NCBI RefSeq assembly: GCF_900455735.1
Contig: NZ_UAUI01000011.1
Coordinates: 496,001 to 560,000 of the forward strand
Direction of reading: 5' to 3'
DNA from: Rhodococcus wratislaviensis
GTDB lineage: Bacteria; Actinomycetota; Actinomycetes; Mycobacteriales; Mycobacteriaceae
DNA length: 64,000 bases
Part shown: positions 42,518 through 50,551 of the stretch, in pieces
How the letters are laid out: every line of letters begins with the position of its first letter
How positions within the stretch are numbered: the first letter of the stretch is position 1
Position numbers and translations under genes: made by a program
The notes under the pieces: model-generated
Told to the model about the DNA's origin: nothing
What the model saw: only the letters and a program-made list of their open reading frames with translations
Databases searched by the model: none

Positions 42518-43758
42518 CGTGCGTCACTCCCCGCTGCCACAGCGGCATTGTCGGACCGCGCCTTGTCCAGCCGTCGAACGGCCAGTCCGGCGTAGATGGT
42601 GGCGGCGTCGGCGAGCACCGCGTCGTCGAATTGCGCTCGGGGCGAATGGTTCATGGGAGCGGCGGCGGGATCGGCGCCGGGCATGCACGCGCCCAGTCCG
42701 ATGAACGCTCCGGGCACTTCCTGCAGGACGTAGGAGAAGTCCTCGGACCCGGCCATCGGATGGGTGACGGTCTCGTACCGGTCCTCGCCCATAAGGTCGC
42801 TGACCACTTCGGCGCCGAACGCGACCTCGTCCACGTCGTTGATTGTCATCGGGAACTCGGGGGCCACGGTGACGTCGACCTCGACCCGTTGCGCGGACGC
42901 CACCCCTTCGAGCACCCGGCGCAGCGCCGCAGGCACCTTCTCGTACGTGGCGGGCGAATAGCACCGGACCGTCGCCTCGAACCGCGCGTCGTCGGGAATG
43001 ATGTTGTGCCGCGACCCGGCCTGCACGTTCGCGACCGTCACGACGACGGGATCGAACACGTCGAACGTCCGGGTGATCATGGTCTGCAGCGACGTGATCA
43101 TCTCGGCCATCGCGGTGATCGGATCGCGGGCGGTCGACGGGGACGATCCGTGTCCGCCCGCCCCGCGCACCGTGACGGTCAGCTTGTACGACGCCGCGAG
43201 CAGCGTGCCCGCCTTGGAGAAGAACCGCCCCTGCGGCTTCTGGCAGGAGAAGACGTGCATGCCGTAGGCGGTGTCGGCGCGGCGGCCGGCGGCGTCGAGC
43301 ACACCCTCGTCCACCATCACCTTGGCGCCGTCCCACCCCTCCTCGCCGGGCTGGAACATCAGGACGACGTCGCCCGCCAACTGGTCGCGGTGACGGCTGA
43401 GCAGTTGCGCGGCGCCGACGAGCGCAGCGGTGTGCAGATCGTGACCGCATCCGTGCATGGCGCCGTTCTGCGCCGCGAAGTCGAGTCCGGTCTGTTCGGT
43501 GACCGGGAGTCCGTCCATGTCGGCGCGCAGCAGCACCGTCTGCGCGGCGTCGACCGAACGCCTGCCGCCGCGGAGCACCGCGGTCACGGACGTCGTGCGG
43601 GTTCCCGTCGAGATCTCGAGCGGCAGGCCGTCCAACGCCTCGAGAACACGCTCCTGCGTGCGCGGCAGGTCCAGTCCGACCTCGGGTTCGCGGTGCAATA
43701 CGCGACGCAACTGCACGAGGTCGCCTTGTAGTGCGCGGGCGTCGTCCAAGAGATCCAT
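42514..43758 (-). CDS. M20D-family amidohydrolase (hippurate hydrolase / N-acyl amino-acid hydrolase type)
   Basis: 414 residues. RVLHREPEVGLDLPRTQERV at the start, metal-site motif GAMHGCGHDLHTAALVGAAQLL, QPGEEGWDGAKVMV and the dimerisation segment with GAGGHGSSPSTARDP define the M20D amidohydrolases. They use two metal ions to split amide bonds such as in hippurate, N-acetyl amino acids or IAA conjugates. The final GSEDFSYVL carries the last metal ligand. It is co-transcribed with the MFS transporter and divergent from an Lrp-type regulator across about 130 bp containing repeated operator-like elements. Confidence 0.88.
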   Translation of the reverse strand: MDLLDDARALQGDLVQLRRVLHREPEVGLDLPRTQERVLEALDGLPLEISTGTRTTSVTAVLRGGRRSVDAAQTVLLRADMDGLPVTEQTGLDFAAQNGAMHGCGHDLHTAALVGAAQLLSRHRDQLAGDVVLMFQPGEEGWDGAKVMVDEGVLDAAGRRADTAYGMHVFSCQKPQGRFFSKAGTLLAASYKLTVTVRGAGGHGSSPSTARDPITAMAEMITSLQTMITRTFDVFDPVVVTVANVQAGSRHNIIPDDARFEATVRCYSPATYEKVPAALRRVLEGVASAQRVEVDVTVAPEFPMTINDVDEVAFGAEVVSDLMGEDRYETVTHPMAGSEDFSYVLQEVPGAFIGLGACMPGADPAAAPMNHSPRAQFDDAVLADAATIYAGLAVRRLDKARSDNAAVAAGSDAR

Positions 43759-43782
43759 TGCTCTCCCTTATGTCGGTGGTCA

Positions 43783-43857
43783 CGTTTTCGACCGAATGCG
43801 TCGGTGGTCATATGCTGTGATCCGCCGGGCGACGGACCGCCGAGAACGTCGAAAACG
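43783..43857. promoter_or_regulatory. Inverted and direct repeats in the amidohydrolase/Lrp promoter region
   Basis: CGTTTTCGA (43,783-43,791) and its exact complement TCGAAAACG (43,849-43,857) lie 57 bases apart, and GTCGGTGGTCA occurs twice, at 43,772-43,782 and 43,800-43,810. Multiple spaced sites of this kind are usual for Lrp-type octamers, and an Lrp-family gene starts 29 bases away. Confidence 0.45.
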
Positions 43858-43886
43858 ATCATCCGAACCGACTCAGAATGTGTTCT

Positions 43887-44906
43887 ATGAGTGAAATGCT
43901 GACAGAATCCGAGCTTTCGCTCATTCATGCGTTGCAGATCCGTCCCCGGGCGACGTGGGCCGAGCTGGCCCCGATCCTCCGGACGACGTCCGCGACGCTG
44001 GCGAGGAGGTGGGAGTCGATCACCGCACGCGGACTGGCCTGGATCACCGCGTACCCCGCGCCGATGACGGGCGCCGGTGCGTTCACCGCCATGATCGAGG
44101 TGACGTGCGATCTCAGCGGCACGAAGGCCCTGGTCGAGGCGCTCACCCGCGACCCGCGGGTGGCGTCGATCGAACACGCGGCGCGCGGGCGGGACCTCAT
44201 CCTGACGGTGCAGACGGGATCCCTGCACGAGTTGTCGGACCTGGTGCTCGAGGAACTGCCCGGCCACCCGAGCGTCAATTCGACCCGGACCCACACGTGC
44301 ACCGCGCTCCACGCGGAGGGCAGCCGCTGGCGCCTCGATTCCCTCGACACGGCACAGTCCGCCGCGATCGCCGCACTGGAGAACACCCCTCCGCAGTCCG
44401 GATCGGCTCGGCCGGAAAGCCTGACGGACGAGGTCGCCCGCGCACTCGTCCGCGAACTCACCCGGAACGGCCGGGCATCCGCGCGCGAGATCGCCTCGGT
44501 CATCGACCGGCCCGCGTCGTCGGTTCGCCGGCAGCTCGCGGGGTTGCTGCGCTCCCGGGCCGTGGTGCTGCGCTGCGACGTGGCCCAGGACGCGACGCGG
44601 TGGCCGATCACCGTCACATGGTGGTGCCGCCTGCCCGTGCGCGCACACCGGGAAGTCGTCGAAGTCGTCAACACCCGGCCCGAACTGAGGTTGTGCATGT
44701 CGCTCACCGGGCCCGCGAACTTCCTCGTCAGCATGTGGGTGTCTTCGCTGCCCGACCTGTTGCGGGTGCAGGAGTGGCTGGAGAGCCGGGCCCCCAGCCT
44801 GGAGATCATCGACTCGTCGGTGACGCTCCGGTCCCGGAAGCGGATGGGGTGGGAACTCGACACCCACGGCCGCGCCACCGGTTACGTCACCGCGCACGGC
44901 GGCTGA
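43887..44906 (+). CDS. Two-domain Lrp/AsnC-family transcriptional regulator
   Basis: About 339 residues from the ATG at 43,887; another ATG at 43,878 is possible. Unlike the usual 150-residue Lrp, it has two copies of the HTH plus ligand domain: the first HTH around RPRATWAELAPILRTTSATL, the second around NGRASAREIASVIDRPASSV, each followed by an alpha/beta ligand domain (SLTGPANFLVSMWV). Such tandem regulators are common in actinobacteria beside amino-acid or N-acyl-amino-acid catabolism. It is divergent from the M20 amidohydrolase/MFS pair, which it likely controls. Confidence 0.83.
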   Translation: MSEMLTESELSLIHALQIRPRATWAELAPILRTTSATLARRWESITARGLAWITAYPAPMTGAGAFTAMIEVTCDLSGTKALVEALTRDPRVASIEHAARGRDLILTVQTGSLHELSDLVLEELPGHPSVNSTRTHTCTALHAEGSRWRLDSLDTAQSAAIAALENTPPQSGSARPESLTDEVARALVRELTRNGRASAREIASVIDRPASSVRRQLAGLLRSRAVVLRCDVAQDATRWPITVTWWCRLPVRAHREVVEVVNTRPELRLCMSLTGPANFLVSMWVSSLPDLLRVQEWLESRAPSLEIIDSSVTLRSRKRMGWELDTHGRATGYVTAHGG

Positions 44907-44948
44907 CCGCTACGGTCGAATGCGCCATCATCGGACCGGCTGGAGCAG

Positions 44949-45488
44949 GTGATCACCGTGACCTCTACCGCGAGAACTTCGACGACCGGCGAGCGTGCCG
45001 ACTTGCTGGAGTCGCTGGCCAAGCACCGCTACTTCCTTCGCTTCACCGTCCGGGACCTCACCGACGAACAGGCGGCCCAGCGCACGACGGCGAGCGAACT
45101 GTGTCTGGGCGGACTCGTCAAACACGTGTCGGACGTCGAACGGGTGTGGGCCGACTTCATCGTGCGCGGCACCGACGCCGTGCGTGGCGGTCCCGCGGAC
45201 GGCACCGGCACCGACAATCGCGAGAAGGAGTTCACACTCCGCGACGACGAGACGCTGGCCGACGTCCTCGACCGGTACGCGAAGGTGGCGCACCGGACCG
45301 ACGAGATCGTGGCCTCGCTGCCCGACCTCGACATCTCGCACCCACTGCCGAAGGCGCCGTGGTTCGAACCGGGATCACGCTGGTCCGCGCGCCGGGTCCT
45401 GCTCCACATCATCGGCGAGACCGCCCAGCACGCCGGGCACGCCGACATCATCAGGGAGGCTCTCGACGGGTCGAAGTCGATGGGCTGA
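44949..45488 (+). CDS. DinB-superfamily (DUF664-type) protein
   Basis: 179 residues, four-helix bundle of the DinB/YfiT type. The putative metal histidines lie in GGLVKHVSDVERVW and in the C-terminal HIIGETAQHAGHADIIRE motif, which is highly characteristic of the DUF664 group. Some relatives are mycothiol- or bacillithiol-dependent S-transferases or isomerases; no substrate is evident. The GTG at 44,949 is used; a GTG at 44,958 would also fit. It ends one base from the convergent methyltransferase gene. Confidence 0.8.
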   Translation: MITVTSTARTSTTGERADLLESLAKHRYFLRFTVRDLTDEQAAQRTTASELCLGGLVKHVSDVERVWADFIVRGTDAVRGGPADGTGTDNREKEFTLRDDETLADVLDRYAKVAHRTDEIVASLPDLDISHPLPKAPWFEPGSRWSARRVLLHIIGETAQHAGHADIIREALDGSKSMG

Positions 45489-45489
45489 G

Positions 45490-46251
45490 TCAGCCACGTT
45501 TGCGGGCCTCGATGAGGAAGCGGGTCGAGTGGGCCACGAACGGCCCCTCCGCCTCGATCAGTTCGTGGAGTTCCCGCAGACGTTCGCGATACTCCGCGAC
45601 GGTGAAGCCGGGCACCATCCAGATCACTTTGCGCAAAAAGTAGATGACGGCGCCGATGTCGAAGAACTCGATCCGCAGAGATTCGAAACGGAGATCGACG
45701 ACGTCGAGACCGGCGGCCTGCGCGTCCGCGGTCTCGTCCTCGTAGTGGCGGCCACGCCGCACCTTCTCGGGTTGCGGCCCGAGGAAGTACTCGACGAGTT
45801 CGAACACGCTCGCATGCCCGACGTGCTGTGAGAAGTACGTGCCTCCGGGTTGTAGGACGCGGGCGATCTCGTCCCACCACACCGTGGCGGGGTGCCTGCT
45901 CGTCACCAGGTCGAAGGCGCCGTCGGCGAAGGGCAGCGGCGGCTCGTCCGTGTCGGCCACCACGACCGCACCGAGCGGGTGCAGCAGTGCCGTCGCCTTC
46001 GCGACGTTCGGCGGCCACGATTCCGTCGCCACCATCACGGGAGGCATCGTCGTTGCACCGGCGAGGACCTCCCCTCCCCCGGTCTGGATGTCCAGAGCGG
46101 CGTCCGCGCGCGCGAGCCGTTCACCCATCAGGCGCTGATACCCCCACGACGGCCGCTGTTCGGTGGCCCGGCCGTCCAGCCAGGAGAAATCCCAGCCGTC
46201 CACCGACACGGATTCCGCCTCGGCCACCAACTCCTCGAATGTGCGTGCCAT
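45490..46251 (-). CDS. Class I SAM-dependent methyltransferase
   Basis: 253 residues. Motif I is ALDIQTGGGEVLAG (residues ~50-63); FADGAFDLVTSRHPATVWWDEIARVLQPGGTYFS gives motifs post-I to III. The C-terminal YLGPQPEKVRRGRH-like and AGLDVVDLRFE segments build the substrate cap. Small-molecule or tRNA methylation cannot be told apart. Convergent with the DinB-type gene. The ribosome site before the ATG at 46,251 is weak. Confidence 0.82.
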   Translation of the reverse strand: MARTFEELVAEAESVSVDGWDFSWLDGRATEQRPSWGYQRLMGERLARADAALDIQTGGGEVLAGATTMPPVMVATESWPPNVAKATALLHPLGAVVVADTDEPPLPFADGAFDLVTSRHPATVWWDEIARVLQPGGTYFSQHVGHASVFELVEYFLGPQPEKVRRGRHYEDETADAQAAGLDVVDLRFESLRIEFFDIGAVIYFLRKVIWMVPGFTVAEYRERLRELHELIEAEGPFVAHSTRFLIEARKRG

Positions 46252-46337
46252 GCCGGGAAGCCTGACAGAAAGTTCCGGATCGATCGAGCGGATTACCCGG
46301 GGGGAAGCACCGGACCGTCACCGATGTTGAAGGGGAG

Positions 46338-46682
46338 ATGACCCTCCCGGAACAGCATCGCACCCGCATCGCCGAGGAGCGAGCCGACGCCGAGCGCCGC
46401 ATCGCATCGCTGACCGGCCGATTCACCGCCATCGTGGAGGGTTCGGAATTCACCACGGACGACGACGAACACGACCCCGAGGGCTCGACCATCGCGTTCG
46501 AGCGGGCGCAGGTGTCGGCACTGCTGGCGGACGCACGGCGTGAGGTGGAGGATCTGGCGGAGGCGCAGCAGCGACTCGACAATGGGACGTACGGCCTCTG
46601 CATTCGGTGCGGCCTGCCGATCGCCGAGGTCCGACTCGACGCGCTACCTGCGGCGCAGACCTGTATCGACTGCGCCGGTTAG
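46338..46682 (+). CDS. DksA/TraR-type zinc-finger protein
   Basis: 114 residues: a helical N-terminal coiled coil (RIAEERADAERRIASLTGRF and the later LADARREVEDLAEAQQRLD) followed by a C4 zinc finger, CIRCGLPIAEVRLDALPAAQ then TCIDC. This is the TraR/DksA form. In E. coli DksA modifies RNA polymerase; the short actinobacterial versions (about 115 residues) lack part of the coiled coil and their role is open. Its TAG stop overlaps the TAA stop of the convergent small gene by four bases. Confidence 0.85.
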   Translation: MTLPEQHRTRIAEERADAERRIASLTGRFTAIVEGSEFTTDDDEHDPEGSTIAFERAQVSALLADARREVEDLAEAQQRLDNGTYGLCIRCGLPIAEVRLDALPAAQTCIDCAG

Positions 46683-46963
46683 CCGGTGTTGCCGGACAGG
46701 AGGGCTCCCCATTCCCGGGTGGCCACGTCCCGTGCCCGACGGTGATCGTCGGCACCGGGATGGATGCCGTCGGCGAGATCGGCGAGAGCTTCCGCCAGAT
46801 CTCCGACATCGACCTGATGCCGCATGGAGGAGTCGAGTAGTTCGTCGAAGGCCTGGTCCGCGCTGTACGAGCTTCCGCGCGCGGTGGTCAGGATCTGAAT
46901 TGCAGCGTCCAAAGCGGACAGGTGCCGGGTCGCGCGGGTGTCACGGTGAGCTTCGATCGTCAA
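46679..46963 (-). CDS. Small ANTAR-like helical protein
   Basis: 94 residues. The segment ALDAAIQILTTARGSSYSAD followed by QAFDELLDSSMRHQVDVGDL has the spacing of an ANTAR RNA-binding domain (A-Q-I-L, an aromatic/Ala-F pair, then S-x6-V-x-D-LA). There is no response-regulator receiver or GAF domain in front. ANTAR proteins bind paired hairpins in mRNA leaders to prevent termination. A domain alone would need to act by dimerisation or as a partner. Convergent with and overlapping the DksA-like gene. Confidence 0.6.
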   Translation of the reverse strand: MTIEAHRDTRATRHLSALDAAIQILTTARGSSYSADQAFDELLDSSMRHQVDVGDLAEALADLADGIHPGADDHRRARDVATREWGALLSGNTG

Positions 46964-47323
46964 TATTCCGCCTCTGAGGTGTCGCCACTGGGCGTTGCCG
47001 GTCTCTTGTCACCACATCACATCACGATCCGGCCGTCCGTGTTGCCGAATCGAGACCGTGTCCGAAAGTTGTTTCTCGACAGCAGGATACGAACTCCGGC
47101 AAGATACTTGTAACTCTCGTTACTACTGCAGGGTTCTACCCGCGAGTACGACTCCGTGGAGAAGCGCATTTCTGAATGGCTCCAGAACAGCGGATCGAAA
47201 CCGAACAGTCCGGCCATTCCGCAATACTGATCTCCGGGTGGAGGTCTCCGCCCGACGCGATCGGACGGCCGTGCGCCGCGCAGCCCCAGTGGACCCGTGT
47301 GACCAGAACTGTTCAGAATCGGG
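46964..47323. other. Intergenic region upstream of the P450 operon, with palindrome GTAAC-TCTC-GTTAC
   Basis: About 360 bp without a convincing gene and with lower GC than the flanks. The clearest element is the palindrome GTAACTCTCGTTAC at 47,110-47,123 (5-bp arms, 4-base spacer), which suits a TetR-type operator. It lies about 200 bases before the ferredoxin start, so promoters for the ferredoxin operon (plus) and the ANTAR-like gene (minus) are expected here, but I could not fix them. Confidence 0.45.
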
Positions 47324-47542
47324 ATGATTGACGTGAAACTCGTCGTCGACCTCAATCGGTGCCAGGGTTACGCGCAGTGCGTGTTCCTCGCACCCGACGT
47401 CTTCACCCTGCACGGAGAAGAGGCTCTGCTCTACGACGCGGGCCCCACCGACGACGAGCGCGACCGTGTGTCGCAAGCCGCCGCGGCGTGCCCGGTGCAC
47501 GCCATCACTACGGACATCCCCGACCACCGCGATGGGCAGTGA
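47324..47542 (+). CDS. [3Fe-4S] ferredoxin of a P450 electron-transfer chain
   Basis: 72 residues (a GTG at 47,333 is an alternative start). Cysteine pattern Cys13-x2-Tyr-x2-Cys19 (CQGYAQC) and Cys56 in AACPVHAI: the usual second cysteine is replaced by Tyr, so a 3Fe-4S cluster is expected. Such single-cluster ferredoxins pass electrons from a reductase to actinobacterial P450s. The stop overlaps the reductase start by 11 bases, and the P450 follows, so the three genes encode a complete three-component monooxygenase system. Confidence 0.85.
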   Translation: MIDVKLVVDLNRCQGYAQCVFLAPDVFTLHGEEALLYDAGPTDDERDRVSQAAAACPVHAITTDIPDHRDGQ

Positions 47543-48896
47543 CGTGCGGATCGTCATCGTCGGTGCGTCGCTCGCGGGTGTGCGCGCGGCGGAGGCACTG
47601 CGGGGGCAGGGCTTCGACGGCTCCCTCACCCTGATCGGCGACGAACCCTACGAGCCGTACGACAGGCCCCCGCTGTCGAAGGCTGTGCTCCTCGGCATCA
47701 TGCCGCCCGACCACGCGGCGCTGCCGTTCCGTCCGGACCTCGACGCACAGTGGCGGCTCGGCGTGCGGGCCACCAGTCTCGACCTGGAGAACAACCGGGT
47801 GGTTCTGAGCGACGGCGACGCCGTCGAGTTCGACAAGGTGCTGATCGCGACCGGCGTCCGCGCCCGGCCGTGGTCGAACTCGTCCGAGGCCGCCCTCGAC
47901 GGCGTCTTCACCATCCGAACCTGCGACGACTCGCGCCGGCTGAACGAGCGACTGTCCGCCGGACCACGTCACGTCCTGGTGATCGGGGCCGGGTTCACGG
48001 GCTCGGAGATCGCGTCGGTGTGCCGGGAGCGTGGACTGTCCGTGACGGTCACCGAGCGGGGTCCGGCACCGCTGGTCGGTGCGCTCGGCGGAGTGGTGGC
48101 GGCGGTCGCGGCCGACATGCAACGCGACCACGGCGTCGACCTGCGCACCGGGGTCACCGTGACCGGGCTCGACGGGGACGGCAGCGGGCAGCTGTGCCGT
48201 GCGCATCTGTCGGACGGGACCACACTCGACGCCGACGTGGCGATCGTCGCGCAGGGCAGTATCCGCAACACCGACTGGTTGTTCGGCTCCGGGCTCGCCG
48301 CCGGACCCCGGGGAGTCACCTGCGACGCCGGCTGCCGTGCGTTCGACATCAACGGCATCGTCACCGACAACGTGTTCGTCGCCGGCGACGTTGCGCGGCA
48401 ACCGCATCCGCTCTACGACTACCAGCTGCTGGCGCTGGAGCACTGGGGCAACGCGGTCGGTCAGGCCGAGGTGGCGGCCCACAACATGATCCACGACGGC
48501 CTCCGTCGGCGACCGCACCTGGAGATTCCGGCGTTCTGGTCCAGCCAGTTCGGCGTCAACATCAAGTCCGTGGGTATCCCCACCTACTCCGATCAGGTGG
48601 TGATCACGCAGGGGTCCGTCGCCGATCGGCGATTCGTGGCGGCGTACGGCTTCCGCGGACGCGTCACAGCCGCGGTGGCGTTCAATCAGGGTAAGTGGCT
48701 CGACTTCTACCGGGGACTGATCGAGTCGGCGGCCACGTTCCCCCCGGACTTCGACGTCATGGACCGGGCGGAACCGTTCGAGGTCCGTGCGTCGGAATTG
48801 CCGGACCCTGCCGTTCTCAGCCACGGCCCCACCGTCGCCGTGACCGGTCATCTGCCCACCGAACGTCGCGTCGAGTTCATCTCGCTACCGAAGTAA
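47532..48896 (+). CDS. NAD(P)H:ferredoxin reductase (FAD-dependent, Reductase_C family)
   Basis: 454 residues from the ATG at 47,532. Two Rossmann motifs: FAD at RIVIVGASLAGVRAAEALR and NAD(P)H at RHVLVIGAGFTGSEIASV. YEPYDRPPLSKAVL and GDVARQPHP are conserved in the putidaredoxin-reductase-type family, and the C-terminal Reductase_C domain is present (WSSQFGVNIKSVGIP). It reduces the ferredoxin encoded immediately upstream (11-base overlap) for the downstream P450. Its product ends 14 bases before the P450 start. Confidence 0.88.
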   Translation: MGSDVRIVIVGASLAGVRAAEALRGQGFDGSLTLIGDEPYEPYDRPPLSKAVLLGIMPPDHAALPFRPDLDAQWRLGVRATSLDLENNRVVLSDGDAVEFDKVLIATGVRARPWSNSSEAALDGVFTIRTCDDSRRLNERLSAGPRHVLVIGAGFTGSEIASVCRERGLSVTVTERGPAPLVGALGGVVAAVAADMQRDHGVDLRTGVTVTGLDGDGSGQLCRAHLSDGTTLDADVAIVAQGSIRNTDWLFGSGLAAGPRGVTCDAGCRAFDINGIVTDNVFVAGDVARQPHPLYDYQLLALEHWGNAVGQAEVAAHNMIHDGLRRRPHLEIPAFWSSQFGVNIKSVGIPTYSDQVVITQGSVADRRFVAAYGFRGRVTAAVAFNQGKWLDFYRGLIESAATFPPDFDVMDRAEPFEVRASELPDPAVLSHGPTVAVTGHLPTERRVEFISLPK

Positions 48897-48910
48897 CAGG
48901 GAGAGTGTCC

Positions 48911-50122
48911 ATGTCGCGTGCGCAGCTGTTCCAGCGGATCACCGACCAGGCGAGCCGGCCGAATCCGTATCCGCTGTACGAGGAACTTCGTGAGACGCGG
49001 GTGGCGCCGCAGGACAACGGTTCCTACCTCGTCGGACGGTACTACGATGTCATGGCGCTCCTCCACGACCCGAGGATCAGCTCCGACCTGCACAACCGTG
49101 GGCCAGGGCTCCCCGGTGCGGATCGTGCCGGGGACGGGCCGGAGTCCTTCCTGAAACTCGATCCGCCCGAGCACGATCGGTTACGCAGACTGACGACGCG
49201 GCAATTCGGTCCGCCGCACAGCCCCGGCCGAATCGACTCCATGCGTGGCGAACTCGCCACACTCGTCACGAAACTGGTCGACGGACTCGATGGTAGGGAG
49301 CGCATCGACATCGTCGACGACTTCGCCTACCCCTTTCCCGTCACCGTCATCTGCCGGCTGCTCGGGGTACCCCACGAGGAGGAACCCAGGTTCCACGCCT
49401 GGGCCGACGCGCTGGTGGCCGCCATCGACCCGCGGCGTGCCGGCGCCGACACCGAGCAGGTGAAGGTGGCGAAGCAGGCCCAGATGGAGATGGCCATGTT
49501 CATGGCCGGTCTCATCGAAGACCGTCGCCGCGATCCCGGTGACGACATGCTGTCGGGGCTGGCCAACGATTCGGGGCCCGACGGTCAATTGAACACCGTC
49601 GAGTTGGTCACCAACTCCATCCTGCTGTTCATCGCCGGGCACGAGACCACCGTCAACCTCATCACCAACGGCATGCTGACCTTGCTCCGCAACCCCGAAG
49701 CTCTCGAACGTCTTCGCGCCGAACCGGACCTGATGCCGCAGGCTGTGGAGGAACTGCTCCGCTTCGAACCGCCCGTGCATCTCCTGGGCCAGCGAACGCC
49801 GATCGTGGACATCGAAATCGACGGTGTCACCGTCCCGAAGGGTTCGCCCCTCGTCCTCGCGTTGGCGTCGGCGAATCGTGATCCCGAACGCTTCGTCGAC
49901 GCCGACCGGTTCGTCCCCGACCGCGCCGACAACCAGCACGTGGGTCTCGGCAGCGGCATCCACAGTTGCTTCGGCGCTCCCCTGGCCCGCCTCGAAGGGC
50001 AGATGGCGCTCGCCGAACTCATCCGCCGTCTCCCCAATCCGCGCCTCGTCGAGGACCCGCCGCCTTACCGCCCGAACCCGGTGCTGCGAGGTCCCCGGCA
50101 CCTGCTGGTGGACTGTGGGTGA
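48911..50122 (+). CDS. Cytochrome P450
   Basis: 403 residues from the ATG at 48,911 (GGGAGAG upstream). I-helix oxygen-binding motif FIAGHETTVN, K-helix ELLR (E-x-x-R) and heme ligand Cys in VGLGSGIHSCFGAPLARLEG. The heme loop has Leu in place of the usual Phe of F-G-x-G-x-H-x-C. Class I bacterial P450, soluble, served by the ferredoxin and reductase just upstream. Family and substrate cannot be read from sequence; nearby genes give no hint. It ends the operon. Confidence 0.9.
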   Translation: MSRAQLFQRITDQASRPNPYPLYEELRETRVAPQDNGSYLVGRYYDVMALLHDPRISSDLHNRGPGLPGADRAGDGPESFLKLDPPEHDRLRRLTTRQFGPPHSPGRIDSMRGELATLVTKLVDGLDGRERIDIVDDFAYPFPVTVICRLLGVPHEEEPRFHAWADALVAAIDPRRAGADTEQVKVAKQAQMEMAMFMAGLIEDRRRDPGDDMLSGLANDSGPDGQLNTVELVTNSILLFIAGHETTVNLITNGMLTLLRNPEALERLRAEPDLMPQAVEELLRFEPPVHLLGQRTPIVDIEIDGVTVPKGSPLVLALASANRDPERFVDADRFVPDRADNQHVGLGSGIHSCFGAPLARLEGQMALAELIRRLPNPRLVEDPPPYRPNPVLRGPRHLLVDCG

Positions 50123-50551
50123 CGGGGCTTACCGAGAACTACTCGAGAATTACGTCGATACGGATGCTCGCGCCGAGCACAGTTCGGAGCACGTGCTTAA
50201 ACGCGACTAGCGGTCATCGATCGCTGAGCGACGGTGAAACCTTTGTAACTACGGAATCGCCCACCGCGGCCGGCCACCGAGCCAGGACCGATTGACGGTC
50301 ACCGATAGCGGACCCTATGCGGTGTCACTGAGGAGAACCGCTCCAGTGATGCCCGAATGTCATCCTTGTAGGAGCGCAAAACTGTGCAGCGCCGCCCGGC
50401 TGGAGGATGCGACGTGTCGGTGACCGGGTGGCTTCAGTCTTTCGAGGGCCTAACGACCAGTGACATCGAGGGCTGACGGGAGGACTATCAAAACGACCGG
50501 TCTCGTCTTGGCTGGCCATGGAAACACGATTCGTTTGGCCGGTGGCGGATC
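50123..50551. other. Intergenic region with no recognisable gene
   Basis: About 430 bp of lower-than-average GC and weak coding signal in all frames. A possible promoter TTGACG (50,292-50,297), 18 bases, TATGCG (50,316-50,321) precedes a short imperfect hairpin (CACTGAGGAG...CTCCAGTG, about 50,326-50,348). No RNA gene recognised. The stretch may be the eroded 5' part of the LLM gene that follows. Confidence 0.3.

Noticed and set aside
47017-47355. Minus-strand 112-codon frame in the region before the ferredoxin gene
   Set aside because: No ribosome site or family features; it overlaps the ferredoxin start, and its composition looks like noncoding promoter DNA.
50325-50348. Short hairpin CACTGAGGAG / CTCCAGTG as an RNA gene or terminator
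   Set aside because: It is imperfect, has no T-tract and does not follow a gene end closely; it is kept only as a note in the intergenic description.
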